Of a stretch of DNA of 64,000 bases, positions 1 through 9,934 are shown one piece after another. How positions within the stretch are numbered: the stretch's first letter is position 1; each line of letters starts with the position of its first letter. The notes beneath the pieces were generated by a model that saw only the letters and a program-made list of their open reading frames with translations, was not told the DNA's origin and searched no databases. The translations under genes and the position numbers were made by a program. This stretch comes from Gemmobacter caeruleus (GTDB taxonomy: Bacteria > Pseudomonadota > Alphaproteobacteria > Rhodobacterales > Rhodobacteraceae). The stretch is from assembly GCF_008271655.1 (NCBI RefSeq), contig NZ_VKKX01000033.1, positions 186,001 through 250,000 of the forward strand, given 5' to 3'.

Positions 1-505
1 GCAGCCCGACCTTCACACCCCTGGCCTTGCAGGCGCGCACCCCCGCCAGCGCGGCATCAAAGGCGCCGTCCACGCCGCGAAACCAGTCGTTCATCCCGCC
101 GATCCCGTCGAGCGAGATGCCGACATAATCAAAGCCCAGATCGGCGATGCGGTCGATATGATCGGCCACCTTGGTGCCGTTGGTAGACAGCGAGAGGTGG
201 CGGAAGCCCAGTTCGCGCGCCCGCGTCGCCAGATCGAAGAAATCGAACCGGCTCAGCGGTTCGCCCCCTGACAGGATCAGCGCGGGGATGCCGAAGGCGT
301 GCAGATCGTCCAGCACAGCCATGGCCTGTTCATGGCTCAGCTCACCCGGAAAGGCCACGTCGGCGCTGGTGGTATAGCAATGCCGGCAACGCAGGTTGCA
401 ACGCCGCGTCAGGTTCCAGATCACCACCGGCTTCACCGCGCCAGAGCGCCGGCGCACCGGGGTCGGCGCGACGAGTTCGCGCATGTATTGGGTCAGACGG
501 AACAT
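1..505 (-). CDS. nirJ: NirJ, radical SAM heme d1 biosynthesis protein (partial)
   Basis: The N-terminal 168 codons are present; the 3' end runs off the left edge of the window. The protein opens [14 protein letters not shown] and carries the radical SAM cluster motif CNLRCRHC at residues 36-43 (Cys36, Cys40, Cys43), followed by an SGGEPL-type SAM-binding segment. In the heme d1 pathway NirJ acts on 12,18-didecarboxysiroheme, replacing the two propionate side chains on the way to the keto groups. The gene starts 3 nt after the nirH stop, so it is the distal part of the nirS-led operon. A nirN gene often follows in Paracoccus but would lie outside the window. Identity is secure from motif and context. 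Confidence 0.93.
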   Translation of the reverse strand, partial: MFRLTQYMRELVAPTPVRRRSGAVKPVVIWNLTRRCNLRCRHCYTTSADVAFPGELSHEQAMAVLDDLHAFGIPALILSGGEPLSRFDFFDLATRARELGFRHLSLSTNGTKVADHIDRIADLGFDYVGISLDGIGGMNDWFRGVDGAFDAALAGVRACKARGVKVGL

Positions 506-508
506 GGA

Positions 509-994
509 TCAGCCCCCGTCGGCAAGGCGCATCCCGGTCTTTTTCAGGATGCGCGTGGAATAAAGGATGTCACGGCCGCGACAGGCATCGCCCAGCAGAT
601 CGGCGATGCAGGCGCGCAGGGCCTCCACCTCGTTGCGGCTGGCGCCGTGGATCATGGCGAACAGGTTATAGGGCCAGTCGGGCAGGCTGCGCGGGCGCAG
701 GTAGCAATGGCTGACAAAGGGCAGCGCGCCGACCTGACGCCCCAGATCGGCGGCGCGGTCATCCATGACATCCCAGACGCTCATGCCATTCGCGACCATG
801 CCAAGCGCATAATGGTTGGGCGCCACGGCGACACGGCGGATCACCCCGCTGGCCTGCATCGCGCGCATCCGCTCCATCACCTCATCGGTGGTGAGGTTGA
901 GCCAGCGCGCCACCTCGGCATAGGGCGCCGCGGTCATCGGCAGGCCGCCGGCGGTGGCCTGAAGGATGCGGCGGTCTGTGGCGTCGATGGTCAT
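509..994 (-). CDS. nirH: NirH, siroheme decarboxylase subunit (Lrp/AsnC-like)
   Basis: This 161-aa protein has an N-terminal winged-helix region (MTIDATDRRILQATAGGLP) and a C-terminal AsnC/RAM-like domain ending in YSTRILKKTGMRL. This is the NirD/L/G/H architecture; members of the family decarboxylate siroheme to 12,18-didecarboxysiroheme rather than acting as DNA-binding regulators. I chose the ATG at 994 because it overlaps the upstream nirG stop (ATGA) and gives the family's usual length; the frame stays open further upstream without homologous sequence. It resembles the C-terminal half of NirDL (shared WPYNLFAMIH/WPYRLYCMIH segment), which supports assignment as NirH rather than NirG. Cytoplasmic. 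Confidence 0.9.
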   Translation of the reverse strand: MTIDATDRRILQATAGGLPMTAAPYAEVARWLNLTTDEVMERMRAMQASGVIRRVAVAPNHYALGMVANGMSVWDVMDDRAADLGRQVGALPFVSHCYLRPRSLPDWPYNLFAMIHGASRNEVEALRACIADLLGDACRGRDILYSTRILKKTGMRLADGG

Positions 995-1461
995 GCCTCT
1001 ACCCGGAAGCCGATGAAGAATTCCTGCAATTTCGGGAACAGATGCACCTTCAACCCGGTTTCCGCCCCGATCAGCCCCGCCACGCTTGCGATATCTTCCG
1101 GCCTTTCGCAGGCCAGCACGAACCACATGTTCAGGCGGTGCTGGCGTTCATAATTATGCGCCACCTCGGGATGGGCATTGACCAAAGTCATGACCTCGTC
1201 AAAGCGATCGTCGGGCACGGCCAGCGCGCAAAGGCAAAAGGCCCCGCCCATGGCCGCCGCGTCGATAAAGGGGCCAAAACGGGTGATCGCCCCGATCTCG
1301 CGCAGGCGGGTCAGGCGGGTCGCGATATCGACCTCCGGCAGGCCGGTTTCGGCGGCCAGCGCGGCAAAGGGTCGCTCGGTGATCGGCAGGCCATCTTGCA
1401 GGCGGTTGATCAGCAGACGATCCAGCGGATCAAGCGCGCCGTCGGACAAAATCTGTCGCAT
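991..1461 (-). CDS. nirG: NirG, siroheme decarboxylase subunit (Lrp/AsnC-like)
   Basis: This 156-aa protein has an Lrp-like winged helix (LDPLDRLLINRLQDGLPITE) followed by an AsnC-type ligand domain with the HNYERQHRLNMWFVLA segment typical of the NirD/NirG branch. With NirDL and NirH it forms the siroheme decarboxylase of heme d1 synthesis. The ATG at 1461 shares its A with the TGA stop of nirDL, so the two are translationally coupled, and it overlaps nirH by 4 nt at the other end. It matches the N-terminal half of NirDL (HSYLREDDWNLWFVA) more closely than the C-terminal half, hence NirG. Cytoplasmic; expressed with nirS. Confidence 0.9.
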   Translation of the reverse strand: MRQILSDGALDPLDRLLINRLQDGLPITERPFAALAAETGLPEVDIATRLTRLREIGAITRFGPFIDAAAMGGAFCLCALAVPDDRFDEVMTLVNAHPEVAHNYERQHRLNMWFVLACERPEDIASVAGLIGAETGLKVHLFPKLQEFFIGFRVEA

Positions 1462-2438
1462 CAGGCCACCTCCGCGATACGGGCGCCGGTCTGCTTGAAG
1501 CAGCGGGTCGAGAACAGCACGCGATGCCCGGTTTCCGCCAGCAGCGGCAGGGCGCGGGCACGATCCAGCACCGCCAGTGCCTCGGGGCGGCTGCGGGCAT
1601 GGATCATGCAATAGAGGCGATAGGGCCACAGCCCCGCGACGGGCCGGCGTTCATAGCACAGCGTCACCCCCGGCAGCGCCGCCAGCGCCTGCCCTGCCGC
1701 CGCCACGCGATCAGGCGGGCAATCCCAGACGACCATGGCATTCGCCGTCCAGCCAAGCGCGCGGTGGCGCACGATCACCCCCAGCCGGGTGATGATCCCG
1801 GCCGACAGCAACGCGGCGATGCGGGCACGCAGCCCGGCCTCGTCGCGCCCAAGCGTGGCGGCCAACGCGGCATAGGGCGCCGGCACCAGATCAAGCCCCG
1901 CGCTCAGCGCCTGCAACAGCGGGCGATCCTCGGGGCAAAGCGCGGCCAGATCGGGCGCCCGGCCGCCGGTCATCGCCGTGGCGGGGCCGGTCAGCCGGAA
2001 CCCGAGGTCGATGTTGAAGGGCCGCACCAGCCGCAGGTCGATCAGCGGCACGCCGCTTTGCGCCTCGATCCGCGCCAGCAGGCGGGCCAGACTGTCGGGC
2101 GTGGGCGCGGTGGCGACGAACCACAGGTTCCAGTCATCCTCGCGCAGGTAGGAATGATTGACCCCCGGCTCCGCGCCCACCAGCGCGGCCACTTCCTCCA
2201 GCCGGTCGTCGGGCACGCGCAGCGCGGCCAGGGTCGAGGCGCCGGCGGTATTGGGCCGCACCGTGGCGCCGACGCGGGTGATCCGCCCCTCGGCCCGCAT
2301 CCGCGCCAGCCGGGCCAACACCTCGGCTTCGCTCAGGCCCAGGGCCAGGCCCATCTCGGCAAAGGGACGGTGCCCCAGCGGCAGGTCACGCTGGAAATCG
2401 TCGAGCAGACGGATATCGCGCGGATCAAACCCCTCCAT
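1461..2438 (-). CDS. nirDL: NirDL, fused siroheme decarboxylase
   Basis: At 325 aa this is about twice the length of NirG or NirH and clearly contains two Lrp/AsnC-like units in tandem. Residues about 1-150 are NirD-like (LLDDFQRDLPLGHRPF, then HSYLREDDWNLWFVA). Residues about 160-325 are NirL-like (LCPEDRPLLQALSAGLDLVP, then YERRP and FSTRCFKQTG). The fused form is known in Paracoccus-type clusters, while Pseudomonas keeps nirD and nirL separate. It catalyses decarboxylation of the C12 and C18 acetate groups of siroheme. The start follows the nirF stop by 3 nt. Cytoplasmic. Confidence 0.92.
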   Translation of the reverse strand: MEGFDPRDIRLLDDFQRDLPLGHRPFAEMGLALGLSEAEVLARLARMRAEGRITRVGATVRPNTAGASTLAALRVPDDRLEEVAALVGAEPGVNHSYLREDDWNLWFVATAPTPDSLARLLARIEAQSGVPLIDLRLVRPFNIDLGFRLTGPATAMTGGRAPDLAALCPEDRPLLQALSAGLDLVPAPYAALAATLGRDEAGLRARIAALLSAGIITRLGVIVRHRALGWTANAMVVWDCPPDRVAAAGQALAALPGVTLCYERRPVAGLWPYRLYCMIHARSRPEALAVLDRARALPLLAETGHRVLFSTRCFKQTGARIAEVA

Positions 2439-2441
2439 GAC

Positions 2442-3581
2442 CTAAAGCCCCGGCTGATGCGCGCGCGCGGTGAAGAAGATGCCCGAGGGCGATTGCGCCG
2501 CGATCTCGGCCAGCTTTTCGCGGCTGCGGGTGTCGTAGATCAGCACCTTGTTGTCATCGCGGCTGGAGATCCAGACCTCGGCCCCGCGCGGGGCGAATTC
2601 CATGTGCAGGATCGCCTTGCCCGGGGTCAGGGTGGCGACGACGCTGTGGTCGCGGCTGTCAATCACCTGCACGGTATCATTCAGCGGCGTCGCGAAATTC
2701 ACCCAGACATAGGGCGAGGCGGGCTGCGCGATGATGAAGACCGGCTGGCCATGCACCGGCGTCGTGCCGCGTTCGGCATGGGTTTCGCTATCGACCCACA
2801 GCACCTCGTGCCGGCCCACGGCGGGCAGGGCGAACTGGCCCTCGGTAAAGGCCCAGCCTTGCAGATGCGGCATCTTGTAGACCGGCATATCCTCGCCGGT
2901 CTTGCCGTAATCGGTCAGGAATTTCTCGGGCTGCGGCGCGTCGGACCACAGATCAAAGGCCGTCACGCCCTTTTCGCCGAACAGACCGACCAGATAGGTA
3001 TGGGCATCGGCGGTCAGCACGGCGTCAAAGGGGTTCTTGCCGGCATTGCCGATCATGGTGACCTGCGGCGCGGGGGCCGAGAAATCGCCCACGAAAACCT
3101 CGCCCGTGTCCCAGACCGTCCAGGCAAAGCGGCGGCCCGGCAGATCGACCAGACCGATGGTCTTGCCCGCCGCCGGAATATCGGCCACTGGCGCCAGCGT
3201 TTCGGCATCGAACACCTTGACCCCGCCGGGTTCGTAATTCGACACCGCGACCAGACGCCCGTCATCGGAAATCGCGCCGCCAATGGAATTGCCGGCTTGC
3301 AGGGTGCGCGCCACGACCTTGCGGTCGATCAGATCGACCTTGCTCAGCCCGCCATCGCGGCCAAAGACATAGGCGAAACGCTCGTCGGGGCTATAGGTCA
3401 TCGAGGCATGGGACAGATCGCCCAGCCCCTCGATCCGGCCCAGCGCGGCGCGGTCGGATCGGTCGATCAGCAGCAGGCTGCCGGTCGCGCGTTCGATCAC
3501 CAGACCCAAATCGCCAGTGGCCTGACCCAGCGCGGGCAAAGGCAGCAGGGTCAGCAGAACAAAGGCAAGCGCGCGTTTCAT
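2442..3581 (-). CDS. nirF: NirF, heme d1 biosynthesis protein
   Basis: This 379-aa protein starts with a Sec signal peptide (MKRALAFVLLTLLPLPALG, cleavage near residue 20), so it is periplasmic. The rest is a cd1-like eight-bladed beta-propeller related to the d1 domain of NirS, with repeats such as SPDERFAYVFGRDGG. NirF acts late in heme d1 synthesis, as a dihydro-heme d1 dehydrogenase or d1 carrier. Its start overlaps the nirC stop (ATGA), and nirDL follows after 3 nt. No CxxCH motif is present, which separates it from NirN and NirS. Confidence 0.93.
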   Translation of the reverse strand: MKRALAFVLLTLLPLPALGQATGDLGLVIERATGSLLLIDRSDRAALGRIEGLGDLSHASMTYSPDERFAYVFGRDGGLSKVDLIDRKVVARTLQAGNSIGGAISDDGRLVAVSNYEPGGVKVFDAETLAPVADIPAAGKTIGLVDLPGRRFAWTVWDTGEVFVGDFSAPAPQVTMIGNAGKNPFDAVLTADAHTYLVGLFGEKGVTAFDLWSDAPQPEKFLTDYGKTGEDMPVYKMPHLQGWAFTEGQFALPAVGRHEVLWVDSETHAERGTTPVHGQPVFIIAQPASPYVWVNFATPLNDTVQVIDSRDHSVVATLTPGKAILHMEFAPRGAEVWISSRDDNKVLIYDTRSREKLAEIAAQSPSGIFFTARAHQPGL

Positions 3582-3886
3582 CTTGTGTCCTTCGTCGTCA
3601 GATAGTCGGCGATCCAGCGGGCTTCGTCTTCGGTCAGCAGCGGCCGCCAGGGCGGCATCGCGGTGCCCGGCACGCCGTCAAGGATGATCAGCGCCAGCCC
3701 CTCGGGCGTGCTGTTGGCCAGCGCCTCGCGCGTGAGGGGGCGGCCAAGCCCGCCCTTCAGCGTCAGCCCGTGGCATGACCCGCAATCCTGCGTGACCATA
3801 TGTTCCAGCGCGGCAGCCCGGTCGGGGGTCACCTCGGCCATGGCCGGGGCGGCGACCAGCGCCAGCGCGGCCGCAAGGCTACGCAT
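3578..3886 (-). CDS. nirC: NirC, periplasmic c-type cytochrome
   Basis: This is a 102-aa monoheme cytochrome with signal peptide MRSLAAALALVAAPAMA, heme-binding motif CGSCH at residues 35-39 and a probable axial Met in the GTAMPPW segment. I chose the ATG at 3886 because it begins the signal peptide; upstream in-frame codons are proline-rich and fall inside nirE. It overlaps the 3' end of nirE by 8 nt. In cd1 clusters NirC donates electrons to NirS and has been implicated in heme d1 maturation. Length and position between nirE and nirF match the Paracoccus order. Confidence 0.9.
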   Translation of the reverse strand: MRSLAAALALVAAPAMAEVTPDRAAALEHMVTQDCGSCHGLTLKGGLGRPLTREALANSTPEGLALIILDGVPGTAMPPWRPLLTEDEARWIADYLTTKDTR

Positions 3887-4694
3887 GGGCCACCTGCCCG
3901 GCGGCCTCGGCCGCAAGGGCGGCGGGGTCGGCCAGGGAAACGACATGCCCGATGATGAACAGGACCGGCGCCTGCATTCCGGCGCGGATCACATCGGCGG
4001 CAATGTGGCGCAGCCGGGCACGCAGACGGGTTTCACGCGGCGTGGTGGCATGGGCCACGGCCAGAACCGGCAGGTCGGCGGGCATGCCATGCGCCATCAG
4101 TTGCGCGGCGATCTCTGTCATATTGGCGACGCCCATATAGACGACCAGCGTCGTCTCGGCACTGGCAAGCGAGTGCCAATCCAGATCCAGCGCGGCATCC
4201 TTGGCGCGATGGCCGGTGACATAGCGCACCCCGGTCGCCAGGCCCCGATGGGTCAGCGGCACCCCGGTCGAGGCCGCGGCACCCTGGGCCGAGGTGATGC
4301 CGGGGGTATAGTCGCAGGGCACGCCGGCATCCCGGCAGGCCGCCGCCTCCTCGCTGCCGCGGCCAAAGATCAGCGGATCGCCGCCCTTGAGCCGCGCCAC
4401 GGTCAGCCCCTGCCGCGCCAGCCGCACCAGAAGCGCGTTGATCTCGTCCTGCGGCACCTTGTGATGTTGGGGCAGCTTGCCCACGTCGATACGCTGCATC
4501 GCGCCCGGCAGCAGCGCCAGAATTTCAGGGCTGACCAGACGGTCATAGACCACCACATCGGCGGCGCGCATCAGACGCAGCGCGCGCAGGGTCAGCAGAT
4601 CCGGGTCGCCCGGCCCGGCACCGATCAGGTGAACCCGGCCCAGGGTGCCCTCGGGCAGGCCGGACGGGGTGCGAAGCTGCGAAAGATCGTTCAT
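3879..4694 (-). CDS. nirE: NirE, uroporphyrinogen-III C-methyltransferase
   Basis: This 271-aa SAM-dependent methyltransferase converts uroporphyrinogen III to precorrin-2, the entry to heme d1 synthesis. It shows the SUMT signatures GAGPGDPDLLTL (about residues 25-36), RLKGGDPLIFGRG and TPGITSAQGAAA. It is the single-domain CobA type, without the CysG dehydrogenase/chelatase domain. It lies 95 nt downstream of nirS behind a strong hairpin (4734-4755), and I see no obvious Shine-Dalgarno, consistent with lower expression than nirS. Cytoplasmic. A general cobalamin SUMT is the alternative, but the location settles it. Confidence 0.92.
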   Translation of the reverse strand: MNDLSQLRTPSGLPEGTLGRVHLIGAGPGDPDLLTLRALRLMRAADVVVYDRLVSPEILALLPGAMQRIDVGKLPQHHKVPQDEINALLVRLARQGLTVARLKGGDPLIFGRGSEEAAACRDAGVPCDYTPGITSAQGAAASTGVPLTHRGLATGVRYVTGHRAKDAALDLDWHSLASAETTLVVYMGVANMTEIAAQLMAHGMPADLPVLAVAHATTPRETRLRARLRHIAADVIRAGMQAPVLFIIGHVVSLADPAALAAEAAGQVAHA

Positions 4695-4733
4695 GGCTGT
4701 CGGGTCCGACTGGCTGGGCGGGAAGGGAAAGAC

Positions 4734-4755
4734 CCCGGGCGGCGCACCGCCCGGG
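4734..4755 (-). terminator. Intercistronic hairpin between nirS and nirE
   Basis: A perfect 9-bp inverted repeat, CCCGGGCGG and CCGCCCGGG, encloses a 4-nt loop. On the transcribed strand it is followed by GTCTTTCC, only moderately T-rich. It sits just after the nirS stop. It probably acts as a partial terminator or as a 3' mRNA stabiliser, allowing much more NirS than heme d1 enzymes. The structure is read directly; the role is inferred. Confidence 0.6.
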
Positions 4756-4789
4756 CAGTTTTCAGGGACCGCCCCGAAGGGCGTGGGGA

Positions 4790-6629
<1,840 letters not shown>

Positions 6630-6684
6630 GGCTGGCAATCCGCCGCAGGGGCAGGGTCGGGCATCCTGAACGCGAGTGCCGAAG

Positions 6685-8694
6685 ATGCGCCTTTTCCCCG
6701 CGCTCTGCCTGATACTGACCCTGATCGCGCCGGTGGCGCGGGCCGGCGGCGATGCGGTCGCCGCGCCCGACCGGCATGACCCGACCCCGGCCGAGGCCGC
6801 CGCCCTTCTGGGCAGTGCCACCCTGCCCGCCCTGCGCCGCATCGACGACGGCCTGCCGGGATGGGAGGCGACGGCGGACGGGCGGGTGATCGGGCAGATC
6901 GGCTCCACCTGGGAAATCGCGGGGTCGGTGGGCTATTCCGGGCGACCGCTGGATGTGCTGGTGGCGCTGGCCCCCGATGCCCGCATCGCCGGCGCCCTGC
7001 TGGTGCAGCATAACGAACCCGTGCTGACGCTGGGCATTTCGGATGCTGATATCGCCGCCTATGTGGACGGGTTTCGCGGCTATGACCTGGCCGCGCCTGC
7101 CGCCAGCGCCGAGCCGGGCCTGCCCGATGTGATCAGCCGGGCCACGGTTTCGACCGGCGTGATCCGTGACGGCATCCTGCGCACGGCGCGCACGCTGGCC
7201 ATGGGGCGCGGGCTGATCGCGGGCGGGCGGGTCAACCGGCTTGACTATACCGCCGCCGGATGGGGGGATCTGATCGCCATGGGTGCCCTTGGCGAATCCG
7301 CGATTCCGATGACCGAGGCCGCCGCCGCGCTGTCCGGGGCCAAGGTGCCGCTGAGCCCCGGAAAGGGCGATTTCCTGCATCTCTGGGCCGGGATCATCGA
7401 CCCGCCCGCCATCGGCCAGAACCTGCTGGGTCAGGCCGAATTCACCCGCGCGACCGGCGCGCTTGGTGCGGGCGATGCCGCCCTGATCGTCATGTCCTCG
7501 GGGCTTTATTCGCATCGCGGCACCGACTGGACGCGCAGCGGCGTCTTTGACCGGCTGGTGATCCGGCAGGGCGATACGGTCTGGCAGCCGACCGCCGACC
7601 GCTACCGCATGGTCAAGCGGCTGGCGCTGAAGGATGCGCCGGCAATCAAGGAAATCAGCCTGTTCGCCCTGCCCGCCGCCATCGACCCGACCCGCCCGAT
7701 CCGGGTTGAGGTGACGGCGACCCGCGCGGCGGCCAGCGGCCCCGACCTGCATCTGACCCTGATGGCCGAGACCACCCTGCCCGTGCGCTTTCGCGCCGAT
7801 CCGGTGGCGGAGGTGCCGCTCTGGCAGCAGATCTGGCAGCAAAAGCGCCTGGCGGCGGCCGTCGTCATCGTCATGCTGACGGCGCTGACCGTGATCCTGT
7901 TCGCGCAGGACTGGATCACCCGGCGGCCCCGGCTGTGGCGGGCGGGGCGTCTGACCTTTCTTGCGACCAGTTTTATGGTGCTGGGCATGGGGCTGAACGG
8001 GCAATTGTCGGTGGTGCAGGTGGTGGCCTTCCTGCATTCGCTGCTGAACGGATTCCGCTGGGAAACCTTTCTGATCGAGCCGGTGATCTTTCTGCTTTGG
8101 GGCTTTGTCGCGCTTGGGCTGCTGTTCTGGGGGCGCGGTGTGTATTGCGGTTGGCTTTGCCCCTTTGGCGCCTTGCAGGAACTGACCAATGCCGCCGCGC
8201 AGCGGCTGGGCGTCCGGCAGATCGCCGTGCCGCAGGCGCTGCATGAACGGCTGTGGGCGATCAAATACACGCTGTTCGTGGGCATCGTCGCGCTGTCCTT
8301 CTATTCGATGCATGACGCGCTGCTGATGGCCGAGGTGGAGCCGTTCAAGACCGCGATCTCGTTGCGCTTCGTCCGGGCCTGGCCGTTCCTGCTGTTCGTC
8401 GCGGTGCTGCTGGGGGCGGGGCTGTTCATCGAGCGGTTCTATTGCCGCTATCTGTGCCCTCTGGGCGCCGGGCTGGCGATTCCGGCCAAGCTCAAGATCT
8501 TCGACTGGTTGAAGCGTCGCCCGCAATGCGGCCGCGAATGCCGGATGTGCGAGACGAAATGCACCGTCGGCGCGATTGATGCCATCGGCCGTATCAACCC
8601 CAATGAATGCGTCCTCTGCCTGCGCTGTCAGGTCATCATGAATGACGGCACGCAATGCCCGGTGCTGAAGCGGCGGGCGCGGGCGGGCGATTGA
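6685..8694 (+). CDS. nirI: NirI, membrane flavo-iron-sulfur protein of the nir system
   Basis: This NosR/NirI-family protein is about 669 aa. It has a signal peptide (MRLFPALCLILTLIAPVARA) and a periplasmic FMN-binding domain with a covalent-flavin-type motif near residues 150-162 (ISRATVSTGVIRD). Several membrane segments follow from about residue 390, with two CxxxCP motifs (CGWLCP and CRYLCP). The cytoplasmic tail has two ferredoxin-like clusters (CGRECRMCETKC and CVLCLRC). In Paracoccus NirI is needed for nirS expression/NirS activity and probably moves electrons across the membrane. The ATG at 6685 is preferred; a GTG at 6676 is possible. The stop codon lies inside the next Nnr box. NosR is the alternative name, but divergence from nirS identifies NirI. 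Confidence 0.9.
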   Translation: MRLFPALCLILTLIAPVARAGGDAVAAPDRHDPTPAEAAALLGSATLPALRRIDDGLPGWEATADGRVIGQIGSTWEIAGSVGYSGRPLDVLVALAPDARIAGALLVQHNEPVLTLGISDADIAAYVDGFRGYDLAAPAASAEPGLPDVISRATVSTGVIRDGILRTARTLAMGRGLIAGGRVNRLDYTAAGWGDLIAMGALGESAIPMTEAAAALSGAKVPLSPGKGDFLHLWAGIIDPPAIGQNLLGQAEFTRATGALGAGDAALIVMSSGLYSHRGTDWTRSGVFDRLVIRQGDTVWQPTADRYRMVKRLALKDAPAIKEISLFALPAAIDPTRPIRVEVTATRAAASGPDLHLTLMAETTLPVRFRADPVAEVPLWQQIWQQKRLAAAVVIVMLTALTVILFAQDWITRRPRLWRAGRLTFLATSFMVLGMGLNGQLSVVQVVAFLHSLLNGFRWETFLIEPVIFLLWGFVALGLLFWGRGVYCGWLCPFGALQELTNAAAQRLGVRQIAVPQALHERLWAIKYTLFVGIVALSFYSMHDALLMAEVEPFKTAISLRFVRAWPFLLFVAVLLGAGLFIERFYCRYLCPLGAGLAIPAKLKIFDWLKRRPQCGRECRMCETKCTVGAIDAIGRINPNECVLCLRCQVIMNDGTQCPVLKRRARAGD

Positions 8695-8704
8695 CTTTGC
8701 TCAA
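8691..8704. promoter_or_regulatory. Nnr/FNR-type box upstream of nnrS
   Basis: TTGACTTTGCTCAA is the third member of the set and differs from the other two only in the right half (CTCAA instead of GTTAA) and one spacer base. Its centre is about 64 nt upstream of the nnrS ATG. Positions 8692-8694 are at once the nirI TGA stop and part of the box, so nnrS can be transcribed separately from nirI. Confidence 0.7.
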
Positions 8705-8761
8705 GGCGGGCGGCGGGCGCCGCGCCGATCTTGATCCGAACCATCAACCTTGGGGGCCGCC

Positions 8762-9934
8762 ATGAATGCGCTGCGCATCCTGTTTTCCGAAGGGTTCCGG
8801 GCCTTTTTCTGGCTGGCCGGCGTCTTTGCCGTGCTGTCGGTCACGCTCTGGGACATGTGGCTGTCGGGCTGGATCGACCTGCCCGTGCCGGCGCCGCAGG
8901 ACTGGCACGCGCATGAGATGATCTTTGGCTATGGCGCGGCGGCCGTGGGCGGGTTCTTCCTGACCGCAGTGCCGAACTGGACCGGCGCCCAGGCGGCGCC
9001 CCATCGCTATGTCGCGGGGGTGGTCGGGCTTTGGGCGGCGGGGCGGATCGCGGTCTGGGCTCTGACCGGCTGGCCCGTGCTGGTCGCGGTGATCGACCTT
9101 GCCTTTCTGCCGGTGCTGTCGCTGCGAATCGTGGCGATGCTGCTCAAGCGGCCCAAGGCGCAACAGATGATCTTTCTGCTGGCGCTGGCGCTGCTGTGGC
9201 TGGCCGATCTGCTGGTGCATCTGGATTGGATGGGCCTGACCGACACCGCCCCCGCCGGGCTGCGCGGCGGGCTTCTGGTCTTGTGCGGGCTGATCATGGT
9301 ACTGGGTGGACGGGTCACGCCGGGCTTTACCCGCAACGCCATGGTGCAGGCCGGGCGTGAAGACCGGCTGCCGGTGAACCCCGCGCCGCTGGCCGCGCTG
9401 TCGATCACGGCGGCACTGGCGCTGCCGGTCGCCGTGCTGGCGGGGCTGCCCGCGCTGGTGCAGGCGCCGGTTGCGCTGATTGCCGGGGGCGCGGGTCTGG
9501 CGCGGGTGGCACTGTGGCGCGGGGCCTGGACGCGCAGCCGGCCGATCCTGTGGACCCTGCATCTGGGCTACGCGATGAACGCGCTTGGGCTGCTGGCCTA
9601 TGGGCTGGCGCAGGCGGGAATCGGATCCGAGATCGCGGCGCTGCATCTTCTGGGGATTGGCGGGGTGGGCGGCATGACCCTGGCGATCATGTCGCGCGCC
9701 AGTCTTGGCCATACCGGGCGGCCGCTGGTCGCGTCGGGGCCGGTCGTGCTGGCCTATGCGCTGATCCCGCTGGCGGCGGCGCTGCGCTTTGCCGCCTCGG
9801 CCCTGCCGGGCTGGCGCGATATCGCGATGCCGCTTTCGGCGCTCCTGTGGATCATGGCCTTCGGTCTGTTCCTGCTGGCCCTGTCGCCCGTGCTGTGGCG
9901 GCCACGTCTGCCGCGCGGGGGGGCGTCGGCATGA
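8762..9934 (+). CDS. nnrS: NnrS family membrane protein
   Basis: This 390-aa, very hydrophobic protein has roughly twelve predicted membrane segments. It contains the diagnostic NnrS block WHAHEMIFGYGAAAVGGF (about residues 48-65) with histidines proposed to bind heme, then TAVPNWTG. NnrS is a heme- and copper-containing inner-membrane protein linked to nitric oxide stress and found mainly in NO-metabolising bacteria; its reaction is not settled. I chose the ATG at 8762, preceded by a G-rich Shine-Dalgarno (ttgggggccgcc). It has its own Nnr-type box and its stop overlaps the nirX start (ATGA), so the two are coupled. Confidence 0.9.
   Translation: MNALRILFSEGFRAFFWLAGVFAVLSVTLWDMWLSGWIDLPVPAPQDWHAHEMIFGYGAAAVGGFFLTAVPNWTGAQAAPHRYVAGVVGLWAAGRIAVWALTGWPVLVAVIDLAFLPVLSLRIVAMLLKRPKAQQMIFLLALALLWLADLLVHLDWMGLTDTAPAGLRGGLLVLCGLIMVLGGRVTPGFTRNAMVQAGREDRLPVNPAPLAALSITAALALPVAVLAGLPALVQAPVALIAGGAGLARVALWRGAWTRSRPILWTLHLGYAMNALGLLAYGLAQAGIGSEIAALHLLGIGGVGGMTLAIMSRASLGHTGRPLVASGPVVLAYALIPLAAALRFAASALPGWRDIAMPLSALLWIMAFGLFLLALSPVLWRPRLPRGGASA

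Noticed and set aside
1524-3605. Long plus-strand frame opposite nirDL and nirF
   Set aside because: Shadow of coding sequence on the other strand; composition is arginine-, glutamine- and histidine-rich with no motif.
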